Source: Aminivibrio sp.
GTDB lineage: Bacteria > Synergistota > Synergistia > Synergistales > Aminobacteriaceae
DNA: 64,000 nt
Direction: 5' to 3'
NCBI GenBank assembly: GCA_018057035.1
Contig: JAGPEN010000001.1
Span: 29,599-93,598 of the forward strand
Shown: piece by piece, positions 1 through 8,179 of the stretch
Layout: each line of letters begins with the position of its first letter
How positions within the stretch are numbered: the first letter of the stretch is position 1
Position numbers and translations under genes: made by a program
Notes under the pieces: model-generated
What the model was told of the DNA's origin: nothing
Database searches by the model: none
Seen by the model: only the letters and a program-made list of their open reading frames with translations

Positions 1-705
1 ATAGCGGGAACCACGCGGGATGCCCTTGATACGCTGGTGAAGATCGACGGCACGACCTTCCGGTTGATCGACACCGCCGGCCTGAGAAGAAAAAGCAGGG
101 TTGAAGACAACATAGAATATTACTCCTATGTCAGAACGCTCCAGGCCATCGACAGGTGCGATGTTGCCCTCCTGGTAATGGATGCTGGGGAACCCTTTAC
201 CGATCAGGACAAAAAGCTTGCGGGGGAAATCATCGAACGGGGAAAAGGAATTGTGCTTCTTTTGAACAAGTGGGATCTCCTCGGGAAGAAAGACAGCCTG
301 GGAGACTCGATGAAAAAGAAGCTCAAGGATGAAATGGTCTTCGTTTCCCATGCGCCTTTGCATTTCGTCTCAGCCCTGACGGGCAGAGGGATGCAGAAAA
401 TATCCGACCTGGTGCTCAAGGTATTCGAAAACCGGAGGAAACGGATTAAAACCACTGTATTAAACAGGCTTCTCCGTGATATCCTCGCATTCGACAGGTT
501 GCCGACCGACAACAGGGGAAGAGCCTTCAAGATTTTTTATTGTACCCAGGCGGAAACCAATCCGCCGACGTTTATCTTCTTTGTCAATTTCCCGGAACTG
601 GCGGAAAAAGCCTTTGAAAACCACATAGAAAATGAATTGAGAATACTTGAAGACTTCGAAGGCGTCCCTTTGCGTATTTTCTGGCGGGGAAAAGAGGAAA
701 AATGA
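1..705 (+). CDS. der: GTPase Der, 3' part (5' end outside window)
   Basis: This is the C-terminal 234 codons of the double-GTPase Der (EngA), a 50S ribosome assembly factor. The frame is open from base 1. The second G domain is visible: the GTTRD switch I motif at the edge, DTAGLRRK as G3, NKWD as G4 and SALTG as G5. The Der-specific KH-like domain follows and ends in the usual basic tail (FWRGKEEK). The first G domain and the second P-loop must lie upstream of the window. No T-rich hairpin is evident before the hup promoter. The family identification is secure. Confidence 0.95.
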   Translation: MAGTTRDALDTLVKIDGTTFRLIDTAGLRRKSRVEDNIEYYSYVRTLQAIDRCDVALLVMDAGEPFTDQDKKLAGEIIERGKGIVLLLNKWDLLGKKDSLGDSMKKKLKDEMVFVSHAPLHFVSALTGRGMQKISDLVLKVFENRRKRIKTTVLNRLLRDILAFDRLPTDNRGRAFKIFYCTQAETNPPTFIFFVNFPELAEKAFENHIENELRILEDFEGVPLRIFWRGKEEK

Positions 706-715
706 AGTTTAATGC

Positions 716-744
716 TTGACCAGAACTGGACTTGCTGGTAATAA
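716..744 (+). promoter_or_regulatory. Probable sigma70 promoter of hup
   Basis: A TTGACC -35 box (716-721) and a TAATAA -10 box (739-744) are separated by 17 bases, about 85 bases before the hup start. The -35 lies just after the der stop codon. This is by pattern only. Confidence 0.55.
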
Positions 745-828
745 TAAACGTAATGATGGTTCGGACCTGAGTTGGCTTTATTTTACCGGAACCGGTACCA
801 CATTTTAATCCAGAGGAGGCTGTAAAAG

Positions 829-1104
829 GTGACCAAGGCAGAACTCGTAACTGAGGTTGCAAAAGCGACAGGGTTGAACAAAAAGGCTTCCGGCGCTGCC
901 GTCGGAGCGATTTTCGAAGCCATCGAAAGTGCCCTTGCCAAGGGCGAAAAGGTTCAGCTGGTTGGCTTCGGAACGTTTGAAGTCCGTGAAAGAGCTGCCC
1001 GTGAAGGCCGGAATCCCCAGGATCCCAAGAAAGTCATCAAGATCCCTGCGAAGAAGGTCCCCGTTTTCAGACCCGGCAAGGCCCTCAAGGACAAGGTGGA
1101 ATAA
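829..1104 (+). CDS. hup: HU family DNA-binding protein
   Basis: A 91-residue HU/IHF-type histone-like protein that bends and compacts DNA as a dimer. It starts MTKAELV from a GTG codon preceded by a strong AGAGGAGG Shine-Dalgarno. The [18 protein letters not shown] stretch, with conserved glycines, phenylalanines and the arginine- and proline-containing DNA-intercalating arm, is typical of HU rather than IHF. Length matches the family (about 90 residues). It is a single-gene unit with its own promoter and a terminator hairpin just after the stop. Confidence 0.95.
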   Translation: MTKAELVTEVAKATGLNKKASGAAVGAIFEAIESALAKGEKVQLVGFGTFEVRERAAREGRNPQDPKKVIKIPAKKVPVFRPGKALKDKVE

Positions 1105-1127
1105 TCGCTCTGTTTCTTTTTTTCGTG

Positions 1128-1167
1128 GGCCTCTTCTCTTTCGAAAGGAGAAGAGGCCTTCATTTTT
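1128..1167 (+). terminator. Intrinsic terminator after hup
   Basis: Arms GGCCTCTTCTC (1128-1138) and GAGAAGAGGCC (1148-1158) form a GC-rich stem, extended by TTTCGAAA in the loop and followed by a T-run (1162-1168). It overlaps the last codons and stop of the convergent ksgA gene. Confidence 0.85.
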
Positions 1168-1960
1168 TTGCTTTCCGGTGCAGTGCGAGCCATTTTTCTC
1201 CGGAAAGCTCTTCAGCCCGCGAATTTTCCCCTATACCCAATTCCGCAAATACCTCCGCCCATGGTACATCGCCCCTAAAGGCTTTCAGGTTCTTCAGGAG
1301 CTTCTTTCTCCTCTGGGCGAACCCGCTCCTGAGCATTCCTCTCCAAAATGCGTCTGCCGCAAGTTCCCTGTGTTCTTTTCCCAATGTGATTTCCAGCAGG
1401 CAGGAATGAACCGCCGGAACAGGACGGAAAGCGGCAGGCGGCACATTCAGGACTTTTCGTGCAGTCCCCATCAATTCAAGGGTCACTCCAAGAGGGTACC
1501 TTTCCTTCGTGGAGGGAGGGGCCGTCATCCTGTCTGCGGCCTCTTTCTGAACCATGAGCAGGAAATAACCGGCGGAAGGAAGGGTTTCGAGAAGCTTCCA
1601 GAGCAGGGGTGTCGTTATGTTATAGGGGATGTTTGCGACTACCTTGACAGGTGCAGGAGACAGAAGAGAGAAGTCAGCCTCCAGGGCGTCGCCCCATATG
1701 AGTCGAAAACGGCCCGGATGGAGAAGGGGAATGTCGGAAAGAAAAGGTTCCAGCCCCCTGTCGATTTCCACGCTGTACAAAAAGGCGCAGGGAGAAGCGA
1801 GGAGTTCCCTGGTGAGGACTCCCTGACCAGCTCCGACTTCGAGGAGGACATCTCTCGCTTCCGGAGCGGCCCTTTCCACGATCTTCCCGAGTATGTTCCT
1901 GTCGGCAAGGAAATTCTGCCCCAAGCTCTTTTTATGGCGGAACGACTTTTCAACTGCCAT
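1160..1960 (-). CDS. ksgA: 16S rRNA (A1518/A1519-N6)-dimethyltransferase KsgA
   Basis: KsgA (RsmA) dimethylates two adenines in helix 45 of 16S rRNA late in 30S assembly. The 266-residue protein has the N-terminal KKSLGQNFL signature (residues 10-18), the SAM-binding motif LEVGAGQG (40-47) and the NIPY catalytic motif (110-113). The frame stays open upstream into the tRNA-Pro gene, so I place the start at the ATG at 1960 (MAVEKSF), which has a GGGAG element before it. The gene follows the tRNA-Pro terminator in the same direction. Its stop overlaps the hup terminator. Confidence 0.93.
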   Translation of the reverse strand: MAVEKSFRHKKSLGQNFLADRNILGKIVERAAPEARDVLLEVGAGQGVLTRELLASPCAFLYSVEIDRGLEPFLSDIPLLHPGRFRLIWGDALEADFSLLSPAPVKVVANIPYNITTPLLWKLLETLPSAGYFLLMVQKEAADRMTAPPSTKERYPLGVTLELMGTARKVLNVPPAAFRPVPAVHSCLLEITLGKEHRELAADAFWRGMLRSGFAQRRKKLLKNLKAFRGDVPWAEVFAELGIGENSRAEELSGEKWLALHRKAKK

Positions 1961-1984
1961 CTTTTTTTCACTCCCGTGAGAATA

Positions 1985-2012
1985 CAAAAAAGCGGGGTTA
2001 TAAACCCCGCTT
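1985..2012 (-). terminator. Intrinsic terminator after tRNA-Pro
   Basis: On the minus strand, AAGCGGGGTT and AACCCCGCTT arms (2003-2012 and 1990-1999) pair around a 3-base loop and run into T residues. It lies immediately after the encoded CCA of tRNA-Pro and before ksgA. Confidence 0.85.
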
Positions 2013-2020
2013 GTCATTTC

Positions 2021-2098
2021 TGGTCGGGACGAGAGGATTCGAACCTCCGACCACCTGCACCCCATGCAGGTACGCTAACCAGACTGCGCTACGTCCCG
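2021..2098 (-). tRNA. tRNA-Pro (anticodon GGG)
   Basis: Read on the minus strand, the 7-bp acceptor stem CGGGACG/CGTCCCG is followed by discriminator A and an encoded CCA end. The anticodon stem CCTGC/GCAGG encloses a 7-base loop with GGG at positions 34-36. The T-arm GGAGGTTCGAATCCTC is canonical. It is flanked by its own promoter and terminator, so it is probably a single-gene transcript. Confidence 0.95.
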
Positions 2099-2111
2099 TA
2101 CTGACCGGGAT

Positions 2112-2140
2112 ATTCTACCCTGTTCCGGCGTTCCGGTCAA
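2112..2140 (-). promoter_or_regulatory. Promoter of tRNA-Pro
   Basis: On the minus strand, TTGACC (2135-2140) and TAGAAT (2112-2117) are separated by 17 bases. The predicted start point is only a few bases before the mature tRNA 5' end at 2098. The near-consensus boxes and their placement make this convincing. Confidence 0.75.
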
Positions 2141-2160
2141 GGGAGAAAAATAATGTACTC

Positions 2161-2192
2161 TTTTGAAAAGAGGGAGAGGTGCGGCCTCTCCC
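2161..2192 (-). terminator. Terminator after pyruvate:ferredoxin oxidoreductase gene
   Basis: On the minus strand, GGGAGAGG (2185-2192) pairs with CCTCTCCC (2172-2179) around a 5-base loop, followed by a TCTTTTC tract. It sits 16 bases after the stop codon. Confidence 0.75.
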
Positions 2193-2207
2193 TCCGGGAG
2201 GTTGAAC

Positions 2208-5200
2208 TTACGCTTCTGCCTTTACCGGCTGCTTGCCCATTTCGGCGAGCTGGCGGTAAATTTCATACCGCTCTTTAGCGTCCTTCTCGGCCTTTGCAAA
2301 AAGCTCGTCGGCGGTGTCGGGGAACTCCTTCTTCAGGGAAGCATAGCGGACTTCGCTCATAAGGAATTCCTTGAAATCAGCCTTCGGTTCCTTGGAGTCG
2401 AGGGCGAAGGGGTTCTTTCCTTCAAGGGCGAGGTCGGGGTTGTACCTGTAGAGATGCCAGTACCCCGCTTCCACGGCCTTCTTCGTCTGCTCCTGGGTCT
2501 TGCCCATGCCGGCACCGATTCCGTGGGCGATGCAGGGGGCGTAGGCGATGACGAGGGAGGGGCCCTTGTAGGCCTCGGCTTCCTTTATTGCCTTCAAGAG
2601 CTGGTTCTTGTCGGCGCCCATACCGACCTGGGCAACGTACACATACCCGTAGGTCATGGCTATCCTTCCGAGGTCCTTCTTTTTCACCCGTTTGCCCGCG
2701 GCGGCGAACTTGGCGATGGCAGCGGTGGGAGTCGACTTCGAGGACTGGCCACCGGTATTGGAGTATACCTCGGTGTCAAGGACGAGCACGTTCACATCTT
2801 CACCGGAAGCAAGGACATGGTCGAGGCCGCCGAAACCGATATCGTAGGCCCATCCGTCGCCTCCGAAGATCCAGAGGGACTTCTTGACGAGATAGTCCTT
2901 TCTGCACGCGATCTCGCACAGGAGTTTGTTCCCTTCCGCACCGATATCGCGGTCAAGAACCGCAAGAACCTTTTCTGCCGCGGCCTTGGATTTCTCTCCG
3001 TCGTCCCTGGATTCAAGCCACTCGCTGAAAGCGGCCTTCATGTCTTCAGGAATATCCATCTCCACGAGAGCCTTCATCGCATCGATGATATAGGTCATGG
3101 TGGCGTTGAGGGAAAGTTTCATGCCGTAGCCGTATTCAGCGTTGTCCTCGAAGAGGGAGTTGGCCCAAGCGGGTCCCTGGCCCTTTGCGTTGACGGTGTA
3201 GGGCATGCTCGGTGCGGATCCTCCCCAGATGGAAGAGCATCCGGTGGCGTTGGCTACGATCATCCTGTCGCCGAAGAGCTGTGTGACGAGCTTGATGTAG
3301 GGTGTTTCCCCGCAGCCTGAGCAAGCTCCGGAGAACTCAAGAAGCGGCTGGGAGAACTGGCTTCCCTTGACGGTGAACTTGTTCGTCTCGGCGGACTTGT
3401 CCGAAACGGTGAGGGCATAGTTCCAGTTCGGGATTTCCTTCTCCTGGCTCACGAGAGGTTTCATCTCGAGGGCGCCGACCGGGCAGATATCCGCGCAGTT
3501 TCCGCATCCGAGGCAGTCGAGAGCGTTGACCTGCATCTTGTACTTGTGTCCCGGGAATTCCTTGCCCTTCACTTCCACCGCACCGAAACCTTCCGGAGCT
3601 GCCGCGGCCTCTTCGCCGTCCAGAAGGAAGGGACGGATCGCGGCATGGGGGCACACCATGGAGCACTGGTTGCACTGGATGCACTTGTCGCTCTTCCACT
3701 CGGGAACGTTGATGGCGACGCCGCGCTTCTCGAAAGCCGCCGTTCCCGACGGGAAATGGCCGTCCTCGCGGCCCAGGAAGGCGCTAACTGGGAGGCTGTC
3801 GCCCTTCTGCGCATTGATGGGCATGCAGACTTCCCGTACGATATCGGGAATTTCCTCGGGAAGACCGCTCACAAGGACAGGATCGGCCGTTGCTCTGGCC
3901 CATTCCGCAGGGATCTCGATCTTTTTGAGGGCATCCACTCCGGCATCCACGGCCTTGTAGTTCATCTCGAGGATTTTTTCGCCCTTCTTGCCGTAGGTGT
4001 GGTCAATGGCGTCCTTCATGTATTTCACGGCATCCTCGATGGGAATAACGCCGGAAAGCTTGAAGAATGCCGACTGCATGATCATGTTGATCCTGTTGCC
4101 GAGCCCGATCTCCTCGCCAATATCGATTCCGTTGAGGATGTAGAAGTTGATCTTCCTGTTTGCGAGGTACCGTTTCATCCTGGCAGGAAGGTGGCTTTCA
4201 AGATCCTCAAGGGTAGTCCACTGGGTGTTGAGAAGGAACGTTCCGCCTTCCTTCAGGCCTGAAAGCACGTCGTACAGGTGGACGTATTCCTGCTTGTGGC
4301 ATGCGATGAAGTCAGCCGTGTCGATGAGGTAGGTCGATTTGATGGGCTTCTTTCCGAAGCGGAGGTGGGAAACCGTGATTCCGCCGGACTTCTTCGAGTC
4401 ATAGGAGAAATAGCCCTGGGCGTACAGGTCGGTCTCGTCACCGATGATCTTGATGGAGTTCTTGTTGGCGCCCACCGTTCCGTCGGAGCCAAGGCCCCAG
4501 AACTTGCAGCGGATGGTCCCTTCCGGCGCCGCGGCAATTTCCTCGGCGACGGGCAGGGAGGTAAAGGTCACATCGTCGGTGATGCTGATGGTGAAATGAT
4601 CCCTGGGCTGGTAGGAGTTGAGGTTATCGAAAACGGACTTGATATGGGTCGGGGTGGTGTCCTTGGATCCGAGACCGTACCTTCCGCCGATGACGAGCGG
4701 CTTGACGGCCTTGTCCTTGAAGAGCGTGCAGACATCCTCATACAGGGGCTCCCCGAGTGCGCCGATCTCCTTGCACCTGTCGAGGACCGCAATACGCTTC
4801 ACTGAGGCGGGAAGGACGTCAAAGAAGTATTTCTCCGAGAAGGGCCTGTACAGGTGCACTTCCACGACTCCCGTCTTTTCTCCCCGGGCGTTCAGGTAGT
4901 CGACGGTCTCCTCGATCGCCTGGCAGACGGAACCCATGGCCACTATGACGTTCTCGGCATCGGGTGCACCGTAGTAGTTGAACGGATGGTACTCACGGCC
5001 GGTGAGCTTTTTGATCTCCTGCATGTAGGCCTCGACGACCTCGGGGATATCGGTGTAGAACCGGTTGGCTGCTTCCTTGGCCTGGAAGAAGATATCCGGG
5101 TTCTGCGCGGTCCCCTTCTGGTAGGGGTGCTCGGGGTTCAGGGCGCGGGCCTTGTACCTGGCGATCGCGTCATAATCGACGATCTTCGCGAGGTCGTCAT

Positions 5201-5762
5201 ATTCAAGGACGTCGATCTTCTGAATCTCGTGGGAGGTGCGGAATCCGTCAAAGAAGTTCAGGAAGGGGATGCTGGCCTTAATTGCTGAAAGATGGGATAC
5301 TGCGGTGAGATCCATGACCTCCTGCACGCTGCCGGAGGCAAGCATTGCAAAACCTGTTCCGCGGCAGGCCATGACGTCGCTGTGGTCGCCGAAAATGGAC
5401 AGGGCGTGAGCCGCGAGGGATCGGGCTGTGACGTCAAAGACGCCCGGAAGCATTTCGCCCGCGATCTTGTACATGTTGGGCATCATGAGGAGAAGACCCT
5501 GGGAGGCCGTGAAGGTTGTGGACAGAGACCCGGCCGAAAGGCTTCCGTGGACGGCCCCGGCCGCTCCCGCTTCAGACTGCAGCTCTGTGACCTGAACCGT
5601 CTTCCCGAAAATGTTCTTCCTGCCGTGAGCTGCCCATTCGTCAATCAATTCGGGCATCGGCGAGGACGGCGTTATCGGGTAGATTGCAGCAACTTCGGTA
5701 AAGGCATATGAAACATGAGCCGCAGCGGTGTTGCCGTCCATGGTTTTCCAGTTTCTTTTCAT
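2208..5762 (-). CDS. nifJ: Pyruvate:ferredoxin (flavodoxin) oxidoreductase, single-chain
   Basis: This 1184-residue homodimer-type enzyme oxidatively decarboxylates pyruvate to acetyl-CoA and CO2 with reduction of ferredoxin. Domain I starts with AAHVSYAFTEVAAIYPITPSS. Two 4Fe-4S motifs sit near residues 690-705 (CIQCNQCSMVCP) and 750-765 (CLGCGNCADICP). The thiamine diphosphate motif GDGWAYDIG...NTGGQ lies near 970-1010, and further cysteines (CSGCGE) ligate the proximal cluster. The length matches the family. A GAGGGGG Shine-Dalgarno precedes the ATG. In a peptide fermenter this enzyme would feed acetyl-CoA towards acetate, with the acetate kinase gene 4 kb away. Confidence 0.97.
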   Translation of the reverse strand: MKRNWKTMDGNTAAAHVSYAFTEVAAIYPITPSSPMPELIDEWAAHGRKNIFGKTVQVTELQSEAGAAGAVHGSLSAGSLSTTFTASQGLLLMMPNMYKIAGEMLPGVFDVTARSLAAHALSIFGDHSDVMACRGTGFAMLASGSVQEVMDLTAVSHLSAIKASIPFLNFFDGFRTSHEIQKIDVLEYDDLAKIVDYDAIARYKARALNPEHPYQKGTAQNPDIFFQAKEAANRFYTDIPEVVEAYMQEIKKLTGREYHPFNYYGAPDAENVIVAMGSVCQAIEETVDYLNARGEKTGVVEVHLYRPFSEKYFFDVLPASVKRIAVLDRCKEIGALGEPLYEDVCTLFKDKAVKPLVIGGRYGLGSKDTTPTHIKSVFDNLNSYQPRDHFTISITDDVTFTSLPVAEEIAAAPEGTIRCKFWGLGSDGTVGANKNSIKIIGDETDLYAQGYFSYDSKKSGGITVSHLRFGKKPIKSTYLIDTADFIACHKQEYVHLYDVLSGLKEGGTFLLNTQWTTLEDLESHLPARMKRYLANRKINFYILNGIDIGEEIGLGNRINMIMQSAFFKLSGVIPIEDAVKYMKDAIDHTYGKKGEKILEMNYKAVDAGVDALKKIEIPAEWARATADPVLVSGLPEEIPDIVREVCMPINAQKGDSLPVSAFLGREDGHFPSGTAAFEKRGVAINVPEWKSDKCIQCNQCSMVCPHAAIRPFLLDGEEAAAAPEGFGAVEVKGKEFPGHKYKMQVNALDCLGCGNCADICPVGALEMKPLVSQEKEIPNWNYALTVSDKSAETNKFTVKGSQFSQPLLEFSGACSGCGETPYIKLVTQLFGDRMIVANATGCSSIWGGSAPSMPYTVNAKGQGPAWANSLFEDNAEYGYGMKLSLNATMTYIIDAMKALVEMDIPEDMKAAFSEWLESRDDGEKSKAAAEKVLAVLDRDIGAEGNKLLCEIACRKDYLVKKSLWIFGGDGWAYDIGFGGLDHVLASGEDVNVLVLDTEVYSNTGGQSSKSTPTAAIAKFAAAGKRVKKKDLGRIAMTYGYVYVAQVGMGADKNQLLKAIKEAEAYKGPSLVIAYAPCIAHGIGAGMGKTQEQTKKAVEAGYWHLYRYNPDLALEGKNPFALDSKEPKADFKEFLMSEVRYASLKKEFPDTADELFAKAEKDAKERYEIYRQLAEMGKQPVKAEA

Positions 5763-6129
5763 TAAGGTACCCCCTCTTGAATTTCAGGCAGGGGCACCTT
5801 GAGCCCCTCGGCCTGATTATTATTCCTTCGGAAAAAGTGCGAAAGGTGATTCCGGACTGCCATACCTTTTTATTTTACATCAAAAAAGGGATTTTGCATT
5901 CTGTATAATCTGAGCGCTGGGAAAAAACGAAAACCATAAAACATACGTTTTCACGTGCTGATCTTACCATAAAGACACGTCCAGTCAATTTTGTGAATCC
6001 ATAGCGAGCCGGAGCCCTGCAGAGAACTTTTCACAGCAGGGAAACAGGTTCTGCGGCGGTAATTGGGTCCGGTTATCCAGGGAGAGAATGGTTTCTCCGG
6101 CACCGGTCGTACGGAGCCGGTGACAAGGC
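5763..6129. other. Divergent intergenic region between nifJ and trmB
   Basis: About 420 bases without a gene. It holds the likely nifJ promoter (5961-5988, minus) and a roughly 190-base AT-rich nifJ leader. It also holds two short inverted repeats (CCCTGC/GCAGGG near 6015-6043 and CACCGG/CCGGTG near 6101-6122). The trmB extended -10 element is at the far end. I do not recognise a known riboswitch on either strand. Confidence 0.5.
5961..5988 (-). promoter_or_regulatory. Probable promoter of the pyruvate:ferredoxin oxidoreductase gene
   Basis: On the minus strand, TTGACT (5983-5988) is followed after 16 bases by TAAGAT (5961-5966). This would give an untranslated leader of about 190 bases. Another -10-like sequence (TTATAC) lies closer to the gene near 5902-5907 but lacks a good -35. 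Confidence 0.5.
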
Positions 6130-6138
6130 TGTTATAAT
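6130..6138 (+). promoter_or_regulatory. Extended -10 promoter of the trmB-rsmD-coaD operon
   Basis: TGTTATAAT is a consensus extended -10 (TGN followed by TATAAT at 6133-6138), about 45 bases before the trmB start. The -35 region at the expected spacing is poor, as is common for extended -10 promoters. Confidence 0.55.
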
Positions 6139-6182
6139 TGTAGTCCTGAAAACCTTGAACTGAACGAAGAGGGGTTCCGAAT

Positions 6183-7151
6183 GTGAGCGATCTGAACAGA
6201 ACCATTGTCTTGCCGGAGAAGGAAATTCTTCCCCTTGAAATGGACCGGGGGAAAAAAGGAGCGGAGGTATTTCTGGAAATCGGATTCGGCAACGGAGAAT
6301 TTCTTGAGAACCTTGCCGGTGAAAACAGCGACGGGGTATTCTGGGGCGTCGAAATGTCAAGGGCATGCCTGATGAGAGCCTGCCGGAGAATTCAAAAAAA
6401 AGGGCTCCGCAATGCCTTCCTCATCTGCGGGGATGCCAGGTTTATATTGAAAGAATGTATTCCGCCCCGTTCCCTTCAGGGTATTTTTATGAATTTTCCC
6501 TGCCCCTGGCCGAAGAAGAAGCATTCGAAGAGAAGGGTTTCGAGCGGGGAATTTTCGGCGGAAATCGCCAGGGTACTCAGGCCCGGAGGTTTTTTTGAAC
6601 TGGTCACCGATGAGGAAAGGTACGGGATGGAAGTCCGGGACGCCCTTGCATCTCACCCTGCTCTGTCCCTCAGCGTGTGGGAGACCAATCCTCCGAGAGA
6701 GGTTACCACGAAATATGAACGTAAATGGCTTGAGATGGGGAAAAAGATATTTCTGTCACGTTTTTTGAAACGGGACGGAAGCTGCGAAAGGAAGTCCGGT
6801 TTCTTTGGGAGGTCTGAAGAAGTGCATGTCCGCGTGATGGGAAAACATGATCTTGATTCTTTCCTCGGCAGTCTTTATGGCACAGAAGGCGGTGTTCCGG
6901 AGGGGCGCTGGGTATTCAAGAAACATTATGTTTCGGAAGACGGCGCCCGCCTGATTGAAGTGGTCACTACCGACGGAGGTTTCGAACAGAAGTTTTTTCT
7001 CCAGGCCGTTCAGCGGGAGGAAGATGTGCTTATCAAAGTGTCGCCCTATTCCGCTCCTTTTCTGACGCCTTCTGTCAAGGACGCCATTGAAAAACTCGCG
7101 GAAAAACTCGGCGCCCCCGCGGGCGAAGAGTCACTCTGCTGGCAGTGCTGA
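6183..7151 (+). CDS. trmB: tRNA (guanine-N7)-methyltransferase TrmB with C-terminal extension
   Basis: TrmB methylates N7 of G46 in the tRNA variable loop using SAM. The SAM motif LEIGFGNG is at residues 31-38. The TrmB signature is present as NFPCPWPKKKHSKRR (104-118), where most homologues have NFPDPWPKKRH. The protein is 322 residues, about 100 longer than the common bacterial form; residues from about 215 onward form an extra domain of unknown role. The start is GTG with a GAAGAGGGG element upstream. It is first in an operon with rsmD and coaD. Confidence 0.9.
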   Translation: MSDLNRTIVLPEKEILPLEMDRGKKGAEVFLEIGFGNGEFLENLAGENSDGVFWGVEMSRACLMRACRRIQKKGLRNAFLICGDARFILKECIPPRSLQGIFMNFPCPWPKKKHSKRRVSSGEFSAEIARVLRPGGFFELVTDEERYGMEVRDALASHPALSLSVWETNPPREVTTKYERKWLEMGKKIFLSRFLKRDGSCERKSGFFGRSEEVHVRVMGKHDLDSFLGSLYGTEGGVPEGRWVFKKHYVSEDGARLIEVVTTDGGFEQKFFLQAVQREEDVLIKVSPYSAPFLTPSVKDAIEKLAEKLGAPAGEESLCWQC

Positions 7152-7166
7152 GGAGGTGCAGGTCAG

Positions 7167-7676
7167 GTGAAGGAAGCCCGTCCGACCTCCGGGAAGGTGC
7201 TGCAGGCCCTTTTCAACATTCTCGGTGACATCCGCGGCAAGGCCTTCCTCGACCTTTTTTCGGGAACGGGAAGAGTTGCCCGTTCAGCGAGGGAATGCGG
7301 AGCGGATCCTGTGGTGGCTGTTGAAACCCTTCCCCGGAGGGTGAAGGACATCAGATCCCTTTTTCCGGGAGATGAAGGTGTTACCATACTGTCTATGGAT
7401 GTCAGGAGAGCCGTCGGTTTCCTGCGGAGAAAGAGTCTTGTTTTCGACGTGATTTTCGCGGATCCCCCCTACGGGGCAGGGTGGCCCTCCGTCCTCGGCC
7501 CCATCCTCTTCCCCCCCGAAGGTTCACTCCTTGCCCCAGGGGGAGTGGCGGTCGTGGAACATTCAGCAAAAGAGGAGATACCGGAAGGAGAAGGATGGAG
7601 GGTTATCGACCGCCGCGAATACGGAGACACGGTCCTGACATTTCTCTCGTCTGCCGGGAGAGGGGGAGAAAAATGA
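7167..7676 (+). CDS. rsmD: 16S rRNA (guanine966-N2)-methyltransferase RsmD
   Basis: RsmD methylates G966 of 16S rRNA. The 169-residue protein begins at the ARPTSGKVLQALFNIL segment that is normally preceded by a short beta-hairpin (RIIxGxxxGRxL) in homologues, so the N-terminus is shorter than usual. The SAM motif LDLFSGTGR is at residues 28-36 and the catalytic DPPY at 99-102. The start is GTG after GAGGAGG. The stop overlaps the coaD start (ATGA). The gene pair rsmD-coaD is a very common bacterial arrangement, which supports both calls. Confidence 0.92.
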   Translation: MKEARPTSGKVLQALFNILGDIRGKAFLDLFSGTGRVARSARECGADPVVAVETLPRRVKDIRSLFPGDEGVTILSMDVRRAVGFLRRKSLVFDVIFADPPYGAGWPSVLGPILFPPEGSLLAPGGVAVVEHSAKEEIPEGEGWRVIDRREYGDTVLTFLSSAGRGGEK

Positions 7677-8179
7677 AACGATCCATCAGCGCGGTGTACC
7701 CTGGTTCCTTCGACCCGATTACGAACGGGCACATCTACATTGCGGAGCGGGCAGCCGCGCTTTTCGACGAGGTTGTGGTCAGTGTCCTGTTGAATCCCCA
7801 AAAAAAGGCGGCCTTTACCGTGGAAGAGCGGAAGGCGATGGCACGGGAGGCTTTAAGCCATCTTTCCAACGTAAAGGTCGACTCCTTCTCGGGGCTCCTC
7901 GTGGACTTTCTGAGGCAGGAGCAGAGCCGCATCATCATCAGGGGGCTCCGGGCCCTTTCGGACTTCGAGTACGAATTCCAGCTCGCCCTCATGAACAGGC
8001 AGCTTGCCCCGGAAATCGAGACGCTGTTCATCGTGACCGAGGCCCGGTATTCCTACCTGTCAAGCCATGCTGTGAAGGAAATATACCAGTTCGGAGGCGC
8101 AGTTCACGACATGGTTCCCCCCGGGGTCTTCCGGAGGCTCAGGGAACGTTTTCCCCTTCCGAGAAACATTCTTCCATGA
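7673..8179 (+). CDS. coaD: Phosphopantetheine adenylyltransferase
   Basis: CoaD transfers AMP from ATP to 4'-phosphopantetheine, the penultimate step of coenzyme A synthesis. The 168-residue protein carries YPGSFDPITNGH near its N-terminus (residues 9-20, nucleotidyltransferase T/HxGH motif), IIIRGLRALSDFEYE in the middle, and a YSYLSSHAVKEI version of the SSxxxKE motif. I chose the ATG at 7673, which overlaps the rsmD stop and follows AGGGGGAG. The open frame continues upstream, but that stretch is rsmD read in another frame. The last 41 bases overlap the convergent tmcAL gene. Confidence 0.95.
   Translation: MKRSISAVYPGSFDPITNGHIYIAERAAALFDEVVVSVLLNPQKKAAFTVEERKAMAREALSHLSNVKVDSFSGLLVDFLRQEQSRIIIRGLRALSDFEYEFQLALMNRQLAPEIETLFIVTEARYSYLSSHAVKEIYQFGGAVHDMVPPGVFRRLRERFPLPRNILP

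Noticed and set aside
929..2104. Long plus-strand frame of 391 codons across hup, ksgA and tRNA-Pro
   Set aside because: It is antisense to ksgA, runs through a tRNA and has no recognisable protein.
2163..3320. 385-codon frame opposite the pyruvate:ferredoxin oxidoreductase
   Set aside because: It is a shadow of the high-GC minus-strand gene, with no ribosome binding site or known domain.
5941..6140. Known riboswitch upstream of nifJ or trmB
   Set aside because: No thiamine pyrophosphate, cobalamin, FMN or SAM consensus elements are visible on either strand.
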